Positions 31,390 to 43,026 of a stretch of 64,000 nucleotides of DNA are shown piece after piece. The stretch is from positions 181,083-245,082 of the forward strand of contig CAJNYU010000032.1 in NCBI GenBank assembly GCA_905331475.1. The letters are read 5' to 3'. This stretch comes from Rotaria socialis (Eukaryota; Rotifera; Eurotatoria; Philodinida; Philodinidae). The position numbers and the translations under genes were made by a program. Within the stretch, counting starts at the first letter, position 1. Every line of letters starts with the position of its first letter. Under the pieces are notes generated by a model. That model saw only the letters and a list, made by a program, of their open reading frames with translations. It did not search any database and was not told the origin of the DNA.

Positions 31390-33404
31390 ATGTTCTTTTT
31401 TCGTTTTGGTAGAAAACAACGAAGAGATGAGCTACTCCAAGCGCAACAAAAACGTGCTTCTGCACGTTTTTCAACACCGGATAATATACAGATGGAACGT
31501 TTGGAACGATGTAAAAATTGTTGTAAATCATTTACAACATTTATATTTTCACGTGTTGGCCTGTGTTTACTTGTCGTGGCTTATGCATTTGGTGGCGGTG
31601 TGATATTTCAATTTCTTGAAGCAACAGAAGAAGATAATGTTAATAAAGTTCAACAACATTTAAATGCAACAGTTGAAAAATTATTTGAACATAGTATGAA
31701 TTTAACCGTTTATCATCAACCGAATTGGACGGCAGTAGCTCGAGAAATACTCGAAGAATATCAAAAAGATATTGTTCGTCAAACAAAACGTGGTTATCAA
31801 GGTGAACGTCTTTCCGACGATGCTAAACAATGGAATTTTCCAGAAGCAATTCTTTATGCGATAACAGTGATTACAACAATTGGTAAGGGATTCCTGTTAT
31901 CACATTGATTGAGAATGATCATTTATACGGATATTATTTTATTTTATTTCAGGCTATGGACATATTACTTGGTATGTATTTACTAAAAACTAGAATAGGA
32001 TAATCAAATTTCAAGGTATAATTGACCTTGGATTGCCTAAACTTCCAGATTCCCTTGATTACTTGATAGAAAACAACAATAACAACTGTCGTCCATCTAT
32101 TGATAACAAGATTTATGCTTGCAATTGACATTAAGCGAACTTATATAAACATAAAAAAAAGGTTTTTTTTATGCGCAGCTGTTAGAAGTGAACTTATCGA
32201 AGTTGGTGTAAAGGCGATAAATACTTATTGTTCGAAGGATTTTCACTTTTTATCATTCGTTGCCTATCAAAATTTTATTTTTCTACCTGTCTAATTACGT
32301 GAGACCATTCAAATCTCATTAAGATAATAGACGTTATTTCTTAGTTAATTTTTTTGGATATACGGAGAAAAATGATTTCATTTTCCAAAGTAAACTTTCC
32401 AGATTAACGATGACTCAATTAGACAACAGTATACGATCATTATTTAATTACAATTCTATGTAAAGGTCATACAAATGAGAATTCTAGACATCTAGCATCA
32501 ATCGAAGATGTTTTGTTTTTTCCGTATTTTATATTAATCGCATTGCGCTAAGATTGCTTGTGAAATGTCAACAGGAAAGAAAAGACAAAAAGGAGTTTTC
32601 TCAAAGAATTTTTATTAAATATTTCTACTGATGAATATTTTTGCTATGATATTCTTTTAGTAAAACAAATTATGGCAAAATAATGACCATGATCTATGCT
32701 ATATTTGGTATTCCATTAATGTTGTTGTGTCTAGCAAATATCGGTTCAACAATGGCGGATGCATTTCGTTTTATTTATTGTAATATATGTTGTTCATATT
32801 GTCATATGGTAAAAAAACGTCGAAATCTTCGAGCTTTACAATCCGTTGAACGGTCGCATGCGGCATCATCGTCAATTCCACAATCGTCAACGACAACAAC
32901 ATTATGCTCACATAATCCTCAAGCAACTACAAATAGTCTTGAACAACAACAATCAACACCTAATCTTGTGGAATTCGTTGATAATCTTAGTTTTGACTAT
33001 CGTAAAGTCACCATACCGATTAGTGTCACACTCTCGCTGCTGTCATCCTATTTGATATTGGGCGCTTTACTTTTTAGCGAATGGGAGAAATGGAAATTTT
33101 TAGATGGAGCTTATTTTTGTTTCGTCACACTGGCAACCATCGGTTTAGGTAAAGGCAGACCGAAAAATCTATGCATTTAAACAATGAGAGATTTAAAATA
33201 ATTTTATGTATAGGTGACCTTGTGCCTGGTAAATCTATAGAATCCACACAAGTCGAAGGTAAACTTATAATATGTGCACTTTATGTGCTACTTGGTTTAT
33301 CATTAATGGCCATGTGTTTTAATTTAATGCAAGAAGAAGTGCGTGCAAAATTTCGACGCTTAGGAAATAAACTCGGTATAATTGATGATCCAAATTATTG
33401 GTAG
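31390..33404 (+). CDS. KCNK-like: Two-pore-domain potassium channel (K2P)
   Basis: Background (leak) K+ channel of the plasma membrane; two subunits form the pore. Exons 31390-31882, 31953-31971, 32661-33148 and 33214-33404 give 396 residues from the ATG at 31390. Visible in order: a basic N-terminus; M1 (GLCLLVVAYAFGGGVIF); an extracellular cap with N-x-T sites; P1 with filter TTIGYGH; M2 (MIYAIFGIPLMLLCLANIG); a cytosolic Ser/Gln-rich loop; M3 (LLSSYLILGALLFSEWEKW); P2 with filter TIGLGD; M4 (YVLLGLSLMAMCFNLM). GYG in P1 and GLG in P2 is the TWIK-like combination. The 19-bp exon 2 carries the first filter's GYGHIT. TTTTCGTTTTGGTAG at 31398-31412 is also a good acceptor, so MFFFRFGR may be intron sequence when upstream first exons are used. 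The C-terminus is very short (RLGNKLGIIDDPNYW). Confidence 0.95.
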
Positions 33405-33614
33405 TTATTTATTTTAATTAGATATCTTATATAACAAATAAATTCTTATTTGTTGTTGTGCATTGCTTTATTTGTTGTTATTTTATAGATTGATATTCTT
33501 CATTTCATTTTCTTTCTAATTGTTGTTGTTGTTATTGGAATCTCTTTTTTCATCATCATCATCATCATCTTCTTCTTCTTCTTCGTTTGTTATCTCTTTG
33601 TCTTTCTTTGATAA

Positions 33615-35391
33615 ATGTCTGAAGAACAAAATGATCAATATCTTATTTATTCGGATGTATTTTCAGCAATACAAGATAAAACAAAATCTGGAGAATTTTT
33701 TAAAAATTCTATTCAATTCTTTATAATATCAAATGAGAAACGTGCAGATATTAATCTTGTCGATGATGACGACGGTGATCCAGATTTATGTCGACCAGAA
33801 CGTATTGATTTGACTTTAGGTATTGCTTTATTTTTTTATCATGAATCACAAATGTTGGCGCCAGTTTTGTGTGGTACCATCAAAACTCGAATAAATCTTT
33901 CTTGGCGTAAAATTGAAAACATCAAGTATTGATTAGATTTACTTGATATACTTCTACTGGAAATATAAAACCTAGTCTGTGGAGATATCTGATCTATCGT
34001 TCATTTTAAACTCTTCTACGTGGCCTGGGAGCAAATTTCAAAGTTGGGTTTAACAATATGTTTTTGTTTTTCTAATCCATCTTGAATTTCTAACCATATT
34101 TAAAAACAAGACTGTCTAATCAACTAATTAATATCAGGAATGTGAGTGCGGATGGAAGTTATTGAAAAATTCATATTCAAATATTCAAGTGCAAAAATAA
34201 ATATACGGCTGTACTACTCGTGCCTGTGGTACAGTACCGTAGAGCTTAAATGATAACACAGCTGTTGTGTTTTGTTATCTTAGATATTCTTGGCGAGCAT
34301 CATTTGAAAGAGAGAAACCTCGTAGTAATAATATTAGGTGTGTCTATTCTTTCAAATTCGTTTATCTTCTGTCAACATCACATAAGAATATATATGAAGA
34401 GAATTAAGTCATAGACACAAAAAGATATTTATTTGACTTCTATACATTTTCTTCTCAATTTATTTAGATCGAAATCTATGTTTCGTTCTTGAGTTATCTT
34501 TTCTATTGAAAAAAGAAGCCGAGTTGATCGATGTAAACGAGCAAATTTATGAGATATTTTCTTTTTTTGTACAGTTCATCGCAATGAAACTAACGTATCT
34601 GAATGTGGATATCAATTATGGAATGGCGCTTTACTACTGTGTGATTATATTTTAACAAATTCATGTCGATTTTCAAATAAAACAATATTTGAATTAGGTG
34701 CTGGTATTGGTCTTTGTAGTCTTATTGCAAGTCGATTGGCTTCTAAAGTGATTTGTACAGGTAAATTAAATCTTCGTTTTTTTTTTATAAATTAATTTTT
34801 TCTTTGTCGCAGATCACGATAATGACCTGTTAGATGTAGTCAGACAAAATATTGAATTAAATGATGCTGTTTGTAGAAAAGAATGTATTGAAATACAAGA
34901 ATTTGATTGGAAACAATTTAATTTAAATGAAATCGATGATCGTATCGAAATTGTTTTTGCAGCTGACGGTAGAGAAAATGAAATTGCTTCTCGTATATTA
35001 TTGTTTTATTTTACACACTTTAGTTATTTATGACGATGATATAACGGATGCATTGTTTAATGTTTTAAGAAAATGTTTTCAAGAAAAATTCAAACTTCAT
35101 TCAATTTATATTACTGTTGAAAAGCGAATTAATTTCTATCTCGATACACTGTCTGTTCGATGTCCAGCCTATGAATATTTTCTTGAAAAATTGCATGATT
35201 TTCAACAAGACTTTCCAGTTCTGACATTCGAAAAAATGAATACAGATTTTAATTCTATAAAGCAATGCACGAAAATTTACGAACGAACAAATGAATTGGT
35301 ACAAAAAAGAAGATTCTGCTATTTTATTTAAGTTTTATTTTTATTTTAGATTCTCTGGCATATTTATCATTCGGAAAGATATTCATCATAG
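33615..35391 (+). CDS. METTL22-like: METTL22-like protein methyltransferase
   Basis: Class-I SAM-dependent methyltransferase of the METTL21/22 group, which methylates lysine in proteins. Five exons (33615-33819, 34575-34760, 34813-34968, 35024-35298, 35350-35391) give 287 residues in frame; human METTL22 is about 400 and has a longer N-terminus. Seen in order: an acidic N-terminal segment; QLWNGALLLCDYI, matching the family's VWRGALLLADYIL; SAM motif I FELGAGIGL; DHDNDLL; then FAADVIYDDDITDALF, the METTL22 signature; the family segment ITVEKRINFYLD; and LILWHIYHSERYSS at the end. Intron 1 (33820-34574) was placed because the short form DLTL|VHRNETNVSE restores the family alignment; reading on instead gives unrelated sequence. 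The last exon overlaps the 3' end of the minus-strand gene by 25 bp. It begins 210 bp after the K2P stop. Confidence 0.9.
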
Positions 35392-35864
35392 ATTGTATGT
35401 ATTCTTTTATTTAAAATGTTTCGAGTTGAAGTTTTCAATCGACTTGGTTTCGTCAATTTAAGACGTCGTAATAAAGGATCGTCGTCATCATCGGATTCTT
35501 TATCTTCATTTGTGGGAAGTCTTTCCAGTGGAACACGAATCGGCAAATGATCACCATGATCATGTGACGAGAAATACGGCCCTATTTGTAATTGTGTATT
35601 TGGCTGAATAGAAATATTTGTTTGATCTTCTAATAACAATAATTCATTGATATGAATCATGAGATTTTCAAGTTCATCACGTTTTTGTATTGTAATTGAA
35701 TGTAACATTTTATGACGACGTTCATGATGATCATATTCATTTCGAAGACGATGATATCGCTGTAAAGTTTTCATTAGAAACGCAAGGCTAGTTGAAAATG
35801 AGAACAGGAAATATTTATATTCATGGAGATATTGATTGATCATAGGAAATAAATAGGATAACAT
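35367..35864 (-). CDS. Unknown 165-aa coiled-coil/acidic protein
   Basis: Single open reading frame, not recognised. It begins MLSYLFPMINQYLHEYKYFL, has a hydrophobic N-terminal helix (residues 1-31), then a heptad-like charged stretch (LQRYHRLRNEYDHHERRHK, continuing to about residue 75). A polar His-rich segment follows, then an acidic run (NEDKESDDDDD near 125) and a basic Leu/Lys/Arg tail. It could be a small membrane-anchored coiled-coil protein. An internal Met (MKTLQRYH) is an alternative start. Its stop lies inside the last exon of the METTL22-like gene (tail-to-tail overlap of 25 bp), and its start is only 73 bp from the divergent start at 35938. The composition is not that of random A+T-rich DNA, and conserved spacing to both neighbours supports a real gene. 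Confidence 0.6.
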   Translation of the reverse strand: MLSYLFPMINQYLHEYKYFLFSFSTSLAFLMKTLQRYHRLRNEYDHHERRHKMLHSITIQKRDELENLMIHINELLLLEDQTNISIQPNTQLQIGPYFSSHDHGDHLPIRVPLERLPTNEDKESDDDDDPLLRRLKLTKPSRLKTSTRNILNKRIHTIYDEYLSE

Positions 35865-35937
35865 CCATTTGCATTCCGAGACAGAATCGCGCCTTTTTTT
35901 TTATTGTTTATTATTGTAATTCTTAGCGCATTTTCAG

Positions 35938-38345
35938 ATGAAGCTTTTCACATGTTGTATTTTCTTATTGGTAAATATTATTTCGGCGAGAGATTGGCTT
36001 GTTGACAAAATAACCGATCAGACAACAATAGGAAAGACTTCATTAGGCACATTATTACTTTCGAATACTTTGATTAGTCGAGAATTTTTACTGGATCCAG
36101 ATTTTGCTACAATTGATTTTCGGGATTTACACGAGACAAATTCAAGTATATTAAGATGTGTAAAACCTGAAGCTGCTATTACACTTGATGGTATCGAATA
36201 TAATATCGGTGGAGTTTTACCGAATACGCAATGTGCTTATTTTAATCGTACGGATTTTTGGAAAACAAAATCTTTAGATACAAAAGCTTTTCATTTTTCA
36301 ACATATGAAGTTGGAGTACCTAAAGCTCCATTTGCATATACACCGAAACGATTTGCTCCAGCTGATATAGAATGGCCACCCAAAGGTATTCATTTAAGTG
36401 TTTACTTCAAAGCACCCTACTTTGCTCCACTATCACATAAATATGTCACTGTTGTTGTTAACTATGAAATGTATGATGGTATACCGTTGCTTGTAAAATG
36501 GCTTGATGTTATCGATACGAGTGGTCGAGGTGATATCGATCTGTCGTTTGATTCAATTGAAATTCTTGCTGTTAATCAACCATGGTATAATAATAAAAAA
36601 CACATTTTTTAAACAAAGAAAATAAGTATTCGTCGGTTTGTTTACTTTTTTTTCCATAGGTCACCATTTGGTCATTCATGGTTATATGTTGAAACTAATC
36701 AACCTCCTGGTCACGGTACTAATGTCATATGGGCATATGATGCTGAAGTCAATACAATTCCAGGCTCATTTCCACCATCAGTTAATTGTACATATCAAAC
36801 TGATCATCGCATCATTGTTCCGCTTGTCACAGAACTATCGTCATTTCATGTCCATGAACTTGTTATTGGTTCATCCGATGAAGAACGTAGTGCGTTAGCG
36901 AAACATCGCCTGATGCGTTTATTAGCACCGCATACACAAGAAAACCCAATATTCTTTCATATGATCAATGGAAGTTCGCCAGCCTTTCGTTCAGCGATTG
37001 ATCAAATGGCTGAAGTTGGTTTCGAAATGCTTATTTATTCGTTTGGCTCTGGTTTCAACATGGAATCTAATGATGAAAAATATATTGAACAAATATCTAG
37101 TGACATAGCTTATGCAAAAAGTAAAGGTATCGAAGTTGGCGGCTATGATTTAATTGCACTAACACGTCAAGTGCAAGTAGATTGGATGGCAATCGATCCA
37201 ACTACTGGTAAACCACGTGATAGTGCATGTTTTGCATCCGGTTGGTATGATTATTTATTAAATCGTACATTAGCATTTATGGATCGTACGGGTTTAATTA
37301 TGGTTGAAACTGATGGTCCCTATGGTGGCTATTCATGTGCATCAACTGATCATGTTCATCATCGTAATAATGACGATAGCATATATCAACAAAATATTCT
37401 TCAAGGAAAATATTATCAAATACTTCGTGAACGTTCTGTTTATATAAATCAACCAGATTATTATTTTTATCAAGGTGGCTCAAAAACAGGTATGGGCTAT
37501 AATGAAGAACAATATTCATTACCACGTTGGATGGATATTAGTGTTTCGAGGTGAGCACTTGAATAAGAATCATGAAGAATTTAAAATCAATTTTTTTTAC
37601 CTTTCACGATAGACAAGGAATGTTTGATGATACATATCAACGAATTCCGACAATGGGCTGGATGTTCGTACCATTAACTGTTTATCATGGTGGTGGTGAT
37701 GCAGCACAGTTTGAGCCATTGGTTCAACATCAAATTGAATATGAATGGGCTCTAGCTCAATATTTAGGTTTGATAGTTTAAATTTATAAGGAATTTTCGT
37801 TCTTCATTGAAAAATAATAAAAATAGGTGCGGGCGTTGCTGCTTGCTATCGAGGCTTTCGTCTCTATGATACCAATGAAACAAAAGCATTAGTTACAAAA
37901 TGGGTTAATTTTTATAAAAAATATCGTTCGATATTAATTCGTGATATTATTCATGTGAGATATGAAATTTTGTTTCTCTTTACTTTTTAATATAAACAAT
38001 GAAATAGGTTCGTCGAGCTGATATGCAATCCATTGATAGTTACATGCATATTGATCCATATTCAAATGATATTAAAGGTTAATATATATATATAGTAGTT
38101 GCTTTTTATTGTGATTATTAATATTAAGAATATTTTTCATAGGTCTTGCTATGGTATTTAATCCAACGTCAGATCCAGTCGAGACAACGTTACCTGTTCC
38201 TCTGTATTATACCGGTTTAACCGATACAGCACAAGTATCCGAACAAGAAAATACCTGGCAAAGTTATACATTAGCTCGAGATTATCATATTGATTTACCT
38301 ATTAGACTTCCAGCATTAGGAATCACATGGTTTCTTATTAAGTAA
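35938..38345 (+). CDS. Secreted glycoside-hydrolase-like protein (clan GH-D / melibiase-like barrel)
   Basis: Six exons (35938-36584, 36660-37550, 37613-37767, 37827-37954, 38008-38077, 38143-38345) give 697 residues with all phases consistent. A signal peptide is clear (MKLFTCCIFLLVNIISA|RDW). Residues to about 290 look like a beta-rich N-terminal domain (VTVVVNYEMYDGIPLLVKW, SFDSIEIL), as in alpha-galactosidase-type enzymes. The barrel region has FHMINGSSPAFRSAIDQM, EMLIYSFGSGFNMES, GIEVGGYDLIALTR and MVETDGPYGGYSCAS followed by HVHH. The D in ETDGPYGG is a candidate catalytic acid. A small C-terminal beta domain ends LGITWFLIK. Proteins with this arrangement occur in bacteria and some marine invertebrates; exact CAZy family and substrate cannot be assigned by eye. 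TTTTCAG lies directly before the ATG, as expected for a trans-spliced leader acceptor. Convergent with the RING gene at 39507. Confidence 0.8.
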
Positions 38346-39506
38346 ATCGAAAGAAAACTTTATTCGTATAAAAATTGTAATTGAATTTATTTAATTCCTA
38401 TGTAATTATTAATTTCTTTTGTGATATCGACATTATTATTGTAAGCAAAATTTTCATTTTATATAAAACTTTTTTTTTTATAACAGAATAAAGCTCTTAA
38501 AGAATAGAATAGATAAAATGTTTTGGCTTTCTTTTTATCATTACAAGTTAAAATACTCACGATTCATTACTTATCATATTACATTATCTTCACGGGCCGA
38601 GTGTAGAAATGTATTCAAGCAGCTCTATCAATCAATTGCATTCTAAATAGCTCGTTTCTATCCACTATTTTTAACAGCGGTAGATAGTTCTGTAATAGTG
38701 AATGATGTATTATACACTATTATTATCAATCAAATTCTCGTCGAACATTCATTAGTAACAGACGGAAATAAAAGAGCATCACTCAAAATGTAGATCGTCT
38801 ACTGAACATAAACATTCGATGTTTTATTGGATACTCAATTATCATGATGCAATGCGTAGCCAGGAAGTAGCATCGAAAGAATGGCCACTAATTGAATCAC
38901 GACAGTCGCAGAGAAAAATAGATGTATTTTTAAAGAAGACTCTTAATAACGAATAAGTGTCTCATGATTTACAGACAATTATGTTGTAGATTTCATTTTT
39001 AATTTGATGGCGCATTCTATTGTTGTAAACATTAATAAAAATCAATCATAGTTTCTGACAGTCTTCTTAAAGAAGTCAACCGATTATGAACTCTAAGAGG
39101 CTCGACTCAACTATTAGAAAGATACTCCATTCTTAATTTAGATTGGAGAGCGAGTTCGAGTTTATCATTACAAAAGAAATTTTGAAATGTTGGGAATAGG
39201 TCTAGTTTATTTACCTTAGATATGCACGTTAATACATAGACATTCATTGATACAAGAGAAAAATTACAAGAAGAAAAATGAAGGATTGGAATCATGTAAT
39301 GTTGACCATCTTGTCTTGATTTCGACGTCAAAGAAAAATAAATAAATATAAGTAAGTACATGTTTTGGTAATAATTTTTGTCTTGTTCGAAGCAAAAAGA
39401 TAATGAATAAAATAATGATCGTTCCACTATTCAAATATTAATACAAATGTCAGTTTATTTTATTCATAATTATTATTTTATATATATATATATATATTTC
39501 GACAAT
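38346..39506. other. Convergent intergenic spacer
   Basis: Lies between the 3' ends of the glycosidase-like gene (+) and the first Neuralized-like gene (-). It contains an AATAAA at about 38487 and a TA repeat at 39479-39497. The reverse-strand frame at 39107-39427 has no family resemblance. Confidence 0.5.
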
Positions 39507-41134
39507 TTAAGCTAAATAAATTTTATTAATTAGTTGTATTGATGTTCGACATATAGGACCTAAACAAAAGCAATATTTTACAATAAAAATAAAAGCTTGC
39601 CCATAGAAATGTACGTACATTGTTTTGATCCATGTTCAACCAATTCTGTAGCACATGTATAACATAAACAAATGTGTCCACATGGAATAAGTACGGTATC
39701 TCGTAAATGATCAAAGCATACCGTGCAATCTTGATTTAACTTAGAATCAGATTCGTTGTTACCATTATTATTCGTAATATTATTGTTATTATTATTATTT
39801 GCAGCAGTGCATGCATGATTCGTTTGTATTGCGTTATTTATTTGTTGTAACGAACGATATCTGTCAAGATTTTTAATAAAACCCATGGAACGTACAGCTA
39901 CAATATCACCTTTTAATATAAGAAATGGATAATAAGTGAGAGTTGAATCAACATGAATAAAATCTTTTAATTTAGAATTATTATGGGAATATTCGATGAC
40001 TCCATCTTGTTTGAATGTAAATAAAAATTCATCTTCACGATCGATTGTTGTTTTAGTACCGAATTTAAAATCTTGTACAATCCAAAATTCAGATCGATTA
40101 TTTATTTTTTCAATATCAAGTGGCAAATCATTTGAACGTAATAAACTTTGTGTATTACAATTTGTTAAACCGAATTGTATATGTGATGGTAAAAGATTTG
40201 AAGATGTTGTAGTCGTTGTTGTTCGTCGCTGTGATTCATTCGATGGTATGATACTTAATATTTGCACTAATAAACCTGAATTAATTACTAATGGTTCAGA
40301 GAAAAATACAAGACCATCACAATTAGTTCGATTATCAAATAGAACTATGGATTGATTCGGTAGTGAGTTTGATGAGGATGAAAAAAATGATATTGATGAG
40401 CTATGTACAGGTAGAAATGGTAATGGTGTTAGATCATTACAAATATCTTTGAAAATTGGTGATGTAACTATGGGATTTAAATTACGAAGTTGATCATTAA
40501 CCGATACGGAACGTTTTTGTTGATCCTCGGCAAGTTCAATACTGATACAATTACCATAGATATCTAATAAAGCCCAAAGTGGTTCTTGAACGAATATTCC
40601 TATAAAAAAAAATGTTCATAGGTTAGAAAATAAAATTTTCTTTTTTTTCCGAATGTTATAATAAATACGAACCAGTGAGCAATGAAATTTCTCCAGTTGG
40701 TGTATTAAGAAATAGTTCGCCATTTTCATCAACATAGAAATAAGTTAATTTGTTTGTTAAATCGAAACAATTTTCTGGTACACATTTAGCCCAATAACCT
40801 GAAAAAAAGATAAAATATTTATTTAGCTTTTTTTCTCTGACAATAAAAAGAACAAACCAGGTCGACAAGTCAAATCTGGGCATGCATGACGTGGCAATGA
40901 AGTTGATACTCGATGAGTACTGGGATCGGATGTAGTTACGCCAAGACGAAGAAAACCTGTCCACTGTATACTTTTACTAAGAAGGCGAACATAAACTCTT
41001 TCACGTATTTGAATCGTTCGATTACTAAAACAGATGCCTTTACAAAAGCTATCAACACGTTTTGCTATTGTATTATTTCGTGATAATTTTATGTGTTCCC
41101 CATGAATTGAATGAAATTGTAGAGGTGTATTCAT
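39507..41134 (-). CDS. NEURL-like: Neuralized-like E3 ubiquitin ligase, NHR-NHR-RING
   Basis: Four exons from 41134 downwards (40858-41134, 40673-40798, 39619-40599, 39507-39559) give 478 residues. The first NHR domain begins LQFHSIHGEHIKLSRNN and has RVYVRLLSKSIQWTGFLRLG, VTTSDPSTH, YFYVDENGELFL and ALLDIYGNCISIEL, the full family order. A second, more diverged NHR (about 195-390) includes SIVLFDNRTNCDGLVFFSEP and FTFKQDGVIEYSHNN. A short Asn run precedes the RING: CTVCFDHLRDTVLIPCGH, CLCYTCATEL, then CPICRTSI. The last Cys pair is restored only by splicing the 59-bp intron 39560-39618; reading through it ends the protein early without CPIC. The C3HC4 set is therefore complete. Neuralized proteins ubiquitinate endocytic cargo such as Notch ligands. 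A paralogue lies head to head at 45530. Confidence 0.9.
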
Positions 41135-42719
41135 AACTATTGAATTGATAGATCAATTGTCTTATGAAAGTTAATCAAAGAAGAATAAATAATTGAGTAA
41201 AATAAATAACAAGAATTTTTCTGCGAATAAAAGAAGATGATCAATGATCATGCTTATATTATTCAACAGAATAGGACAACAATCACCATCGAGTCGATGA
41301 TTATATGAAAAGATGTCGCATGTTCACATACAATGACTATGAAAGATAAGAAACTATTACATTGAAGTCTATCAGAAAAATCGGTGATATTTTTAAAAAT
41401 TACATTAAAAAAAGGAGGAAACATCGGATTTGCATCCGATTGTTATGTGTACTTCAAAAAGCAAAAATGTACATCCATTTTTTTCTGTTCCTATTTCGTC
41501 GTAAATGTTTTATATCATGCACAGCAAAACTAGAAAGAGGAACGAATACACTATTGAAGATACAACTCATAAAGACTGTTCCGAAGTGACGGGTTCTATT
41601 TACTTTGAAAAAATTGGTATTACTCATATGAAAAATAAACAAATATCACACCGGCACATTATCAAGATATATGAGTTTNACTCGGCCATTTCTTCACAGA
41701 TTGCTTTCATCTTCGAACTCGACTGAGATATTGATGAGATCATTCTGTGTACAAAATTTCAAGACAATTGGATGAGGCTTTCAAGAGTTATCGTGTTAAC
41801 GGTCGGACACATTGGCTGAATCTAGAGTGTACTCACCTTTTGAGTACACAAAAGAGATCATTCGAAATAAAATTACCTGAATTCAAAATTAGAATATATC
41901 AACAGATTATTGTTTGGATTACAGATAGAAAAAAACTATACATATATTTGTTGTGAATATCACTTTGTATGAAGGTTTTCCTATATTCCCTATCGATAAA
42001 TAACATTTATTTTAGATAATAATGAGAATCACTGGTAGTGCCAAGCCAAAATCAAACAGCTTTTTCAGCTAAAATGTTGGGAAAAGAGTCTTTTTGTCTA
42101 CTATCATATTTTGAAAACTACGGCATCATGTAAAAAGACGGAAGTAATCGAAATATCATTAAAGGTTAAACTACCGTTTGACATTAGCAGATCTTCCGTT
42201 ATTGTAATCATAGAGCTAAAAGGTACTGCCTTTAAGTGAATGTCAAACATAACTGATGACTGCAGTGCCAAGCGTTGAGTGAGTTACTTTGATGCTTTTA
42301 ACGGTGAGTTATTACAGGAAAAAAAACAATCACATCAGTGTAAAGTGTTTTGTTTTAGTCACAAAAAAAAACAATTGGAAATATTTTATTCCAAGTAAGA
42401 AATTTTTCGTGAAAAAGAGCTTCTATGAGAGGCACTGATCAAATGGATGCTCGTTACCATTACTTCTATCCTTGTAGATTAGTCTCAGTTTGACTAAATG
42501 AAATTAAATTTCCAGTAAAGCTAAAACTTTTATATATCTTACTGCGTTATAAGATAGTGTATATTGTGGCATTCAATTAATCAGTTATGAGAAGTTGAAA
42601 CTCAAAAAATGAGCGCGTACGCTATCTGTGGACAGGCCGATATCTATCCTTATCATGTGATATTCACACACATCTTGTTTCAACGTTAGCAATTATATGT
42701 GTACCATACAATCAGGCCA
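41135..42719. other. Intergenic region between the two Neuralized-like genes, left part
   Basis: Divergent promoter side of the first Neuralized-like gene. No coding region is supported; the open frames at 41362-41956 have no family resemblance and one spans an ambiguous base (N) at 41679. A 9-bp hairpin, GTGTACTCA...TGAGTACAC, lies at about 41830-41852. Confidence 0.5.
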
Positions 42720-43026
42720 CCCAAGCAGACAAAAACTTTTAGGAAAACACGTTTACACACTCAATCGGGAACCGCGATTGTGAGTCATTAACGCTCAGTA
42801 ACGGAACGCAAGAAACGCGTTTTTTACGCAGAATTCTCACTTTCAGAGCGTGAAAACTCCAATTCTGAGTGTTTAAACGAATNAATTGGAGTTTTCACGC
42901 TCTGAAAGTGAGAATTCTGCGTAAAAAACGCGTTTCTTGCGTTTTGTTACTGAGCGTTAATGACTCATAATCGCGGTTCCCAATTGAGCGTGTAAACACG
43001 TTTTCACAAAAGTTTGTCTGCTTGGG
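42720..43026. mobile_element. Palindromic MITE, 307 bp
   Basis: The ends are CCCAAGCAGACAAA and TTTGTCTGCTTGGG, and the whole element folds back on itself. Arms of about 150 and 133 bp are nearly identical complements (for example AACGCGTTTTTTACGCAGA on the left and its complement on the right), with a loop of about 20 bases that includes an ambiguous base at 42893. The arms are richer in G+C and CpG than the surroundings. No coding capacity. No convincing target duplication was seen (at most CA/CA), so the superfamily is not assigned. A 13-bp match to its terminus occurs at 48135. Confidence 0.8.

Noticed and set aside
41830-41852. 9-bp hairpin GTGTACTCA...TGAGTACAC as a terminator or operator
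   Set aside because: This is a eukaryotic context with no gene end nearby and no second copy; a short hairpin like this is expected by chance.
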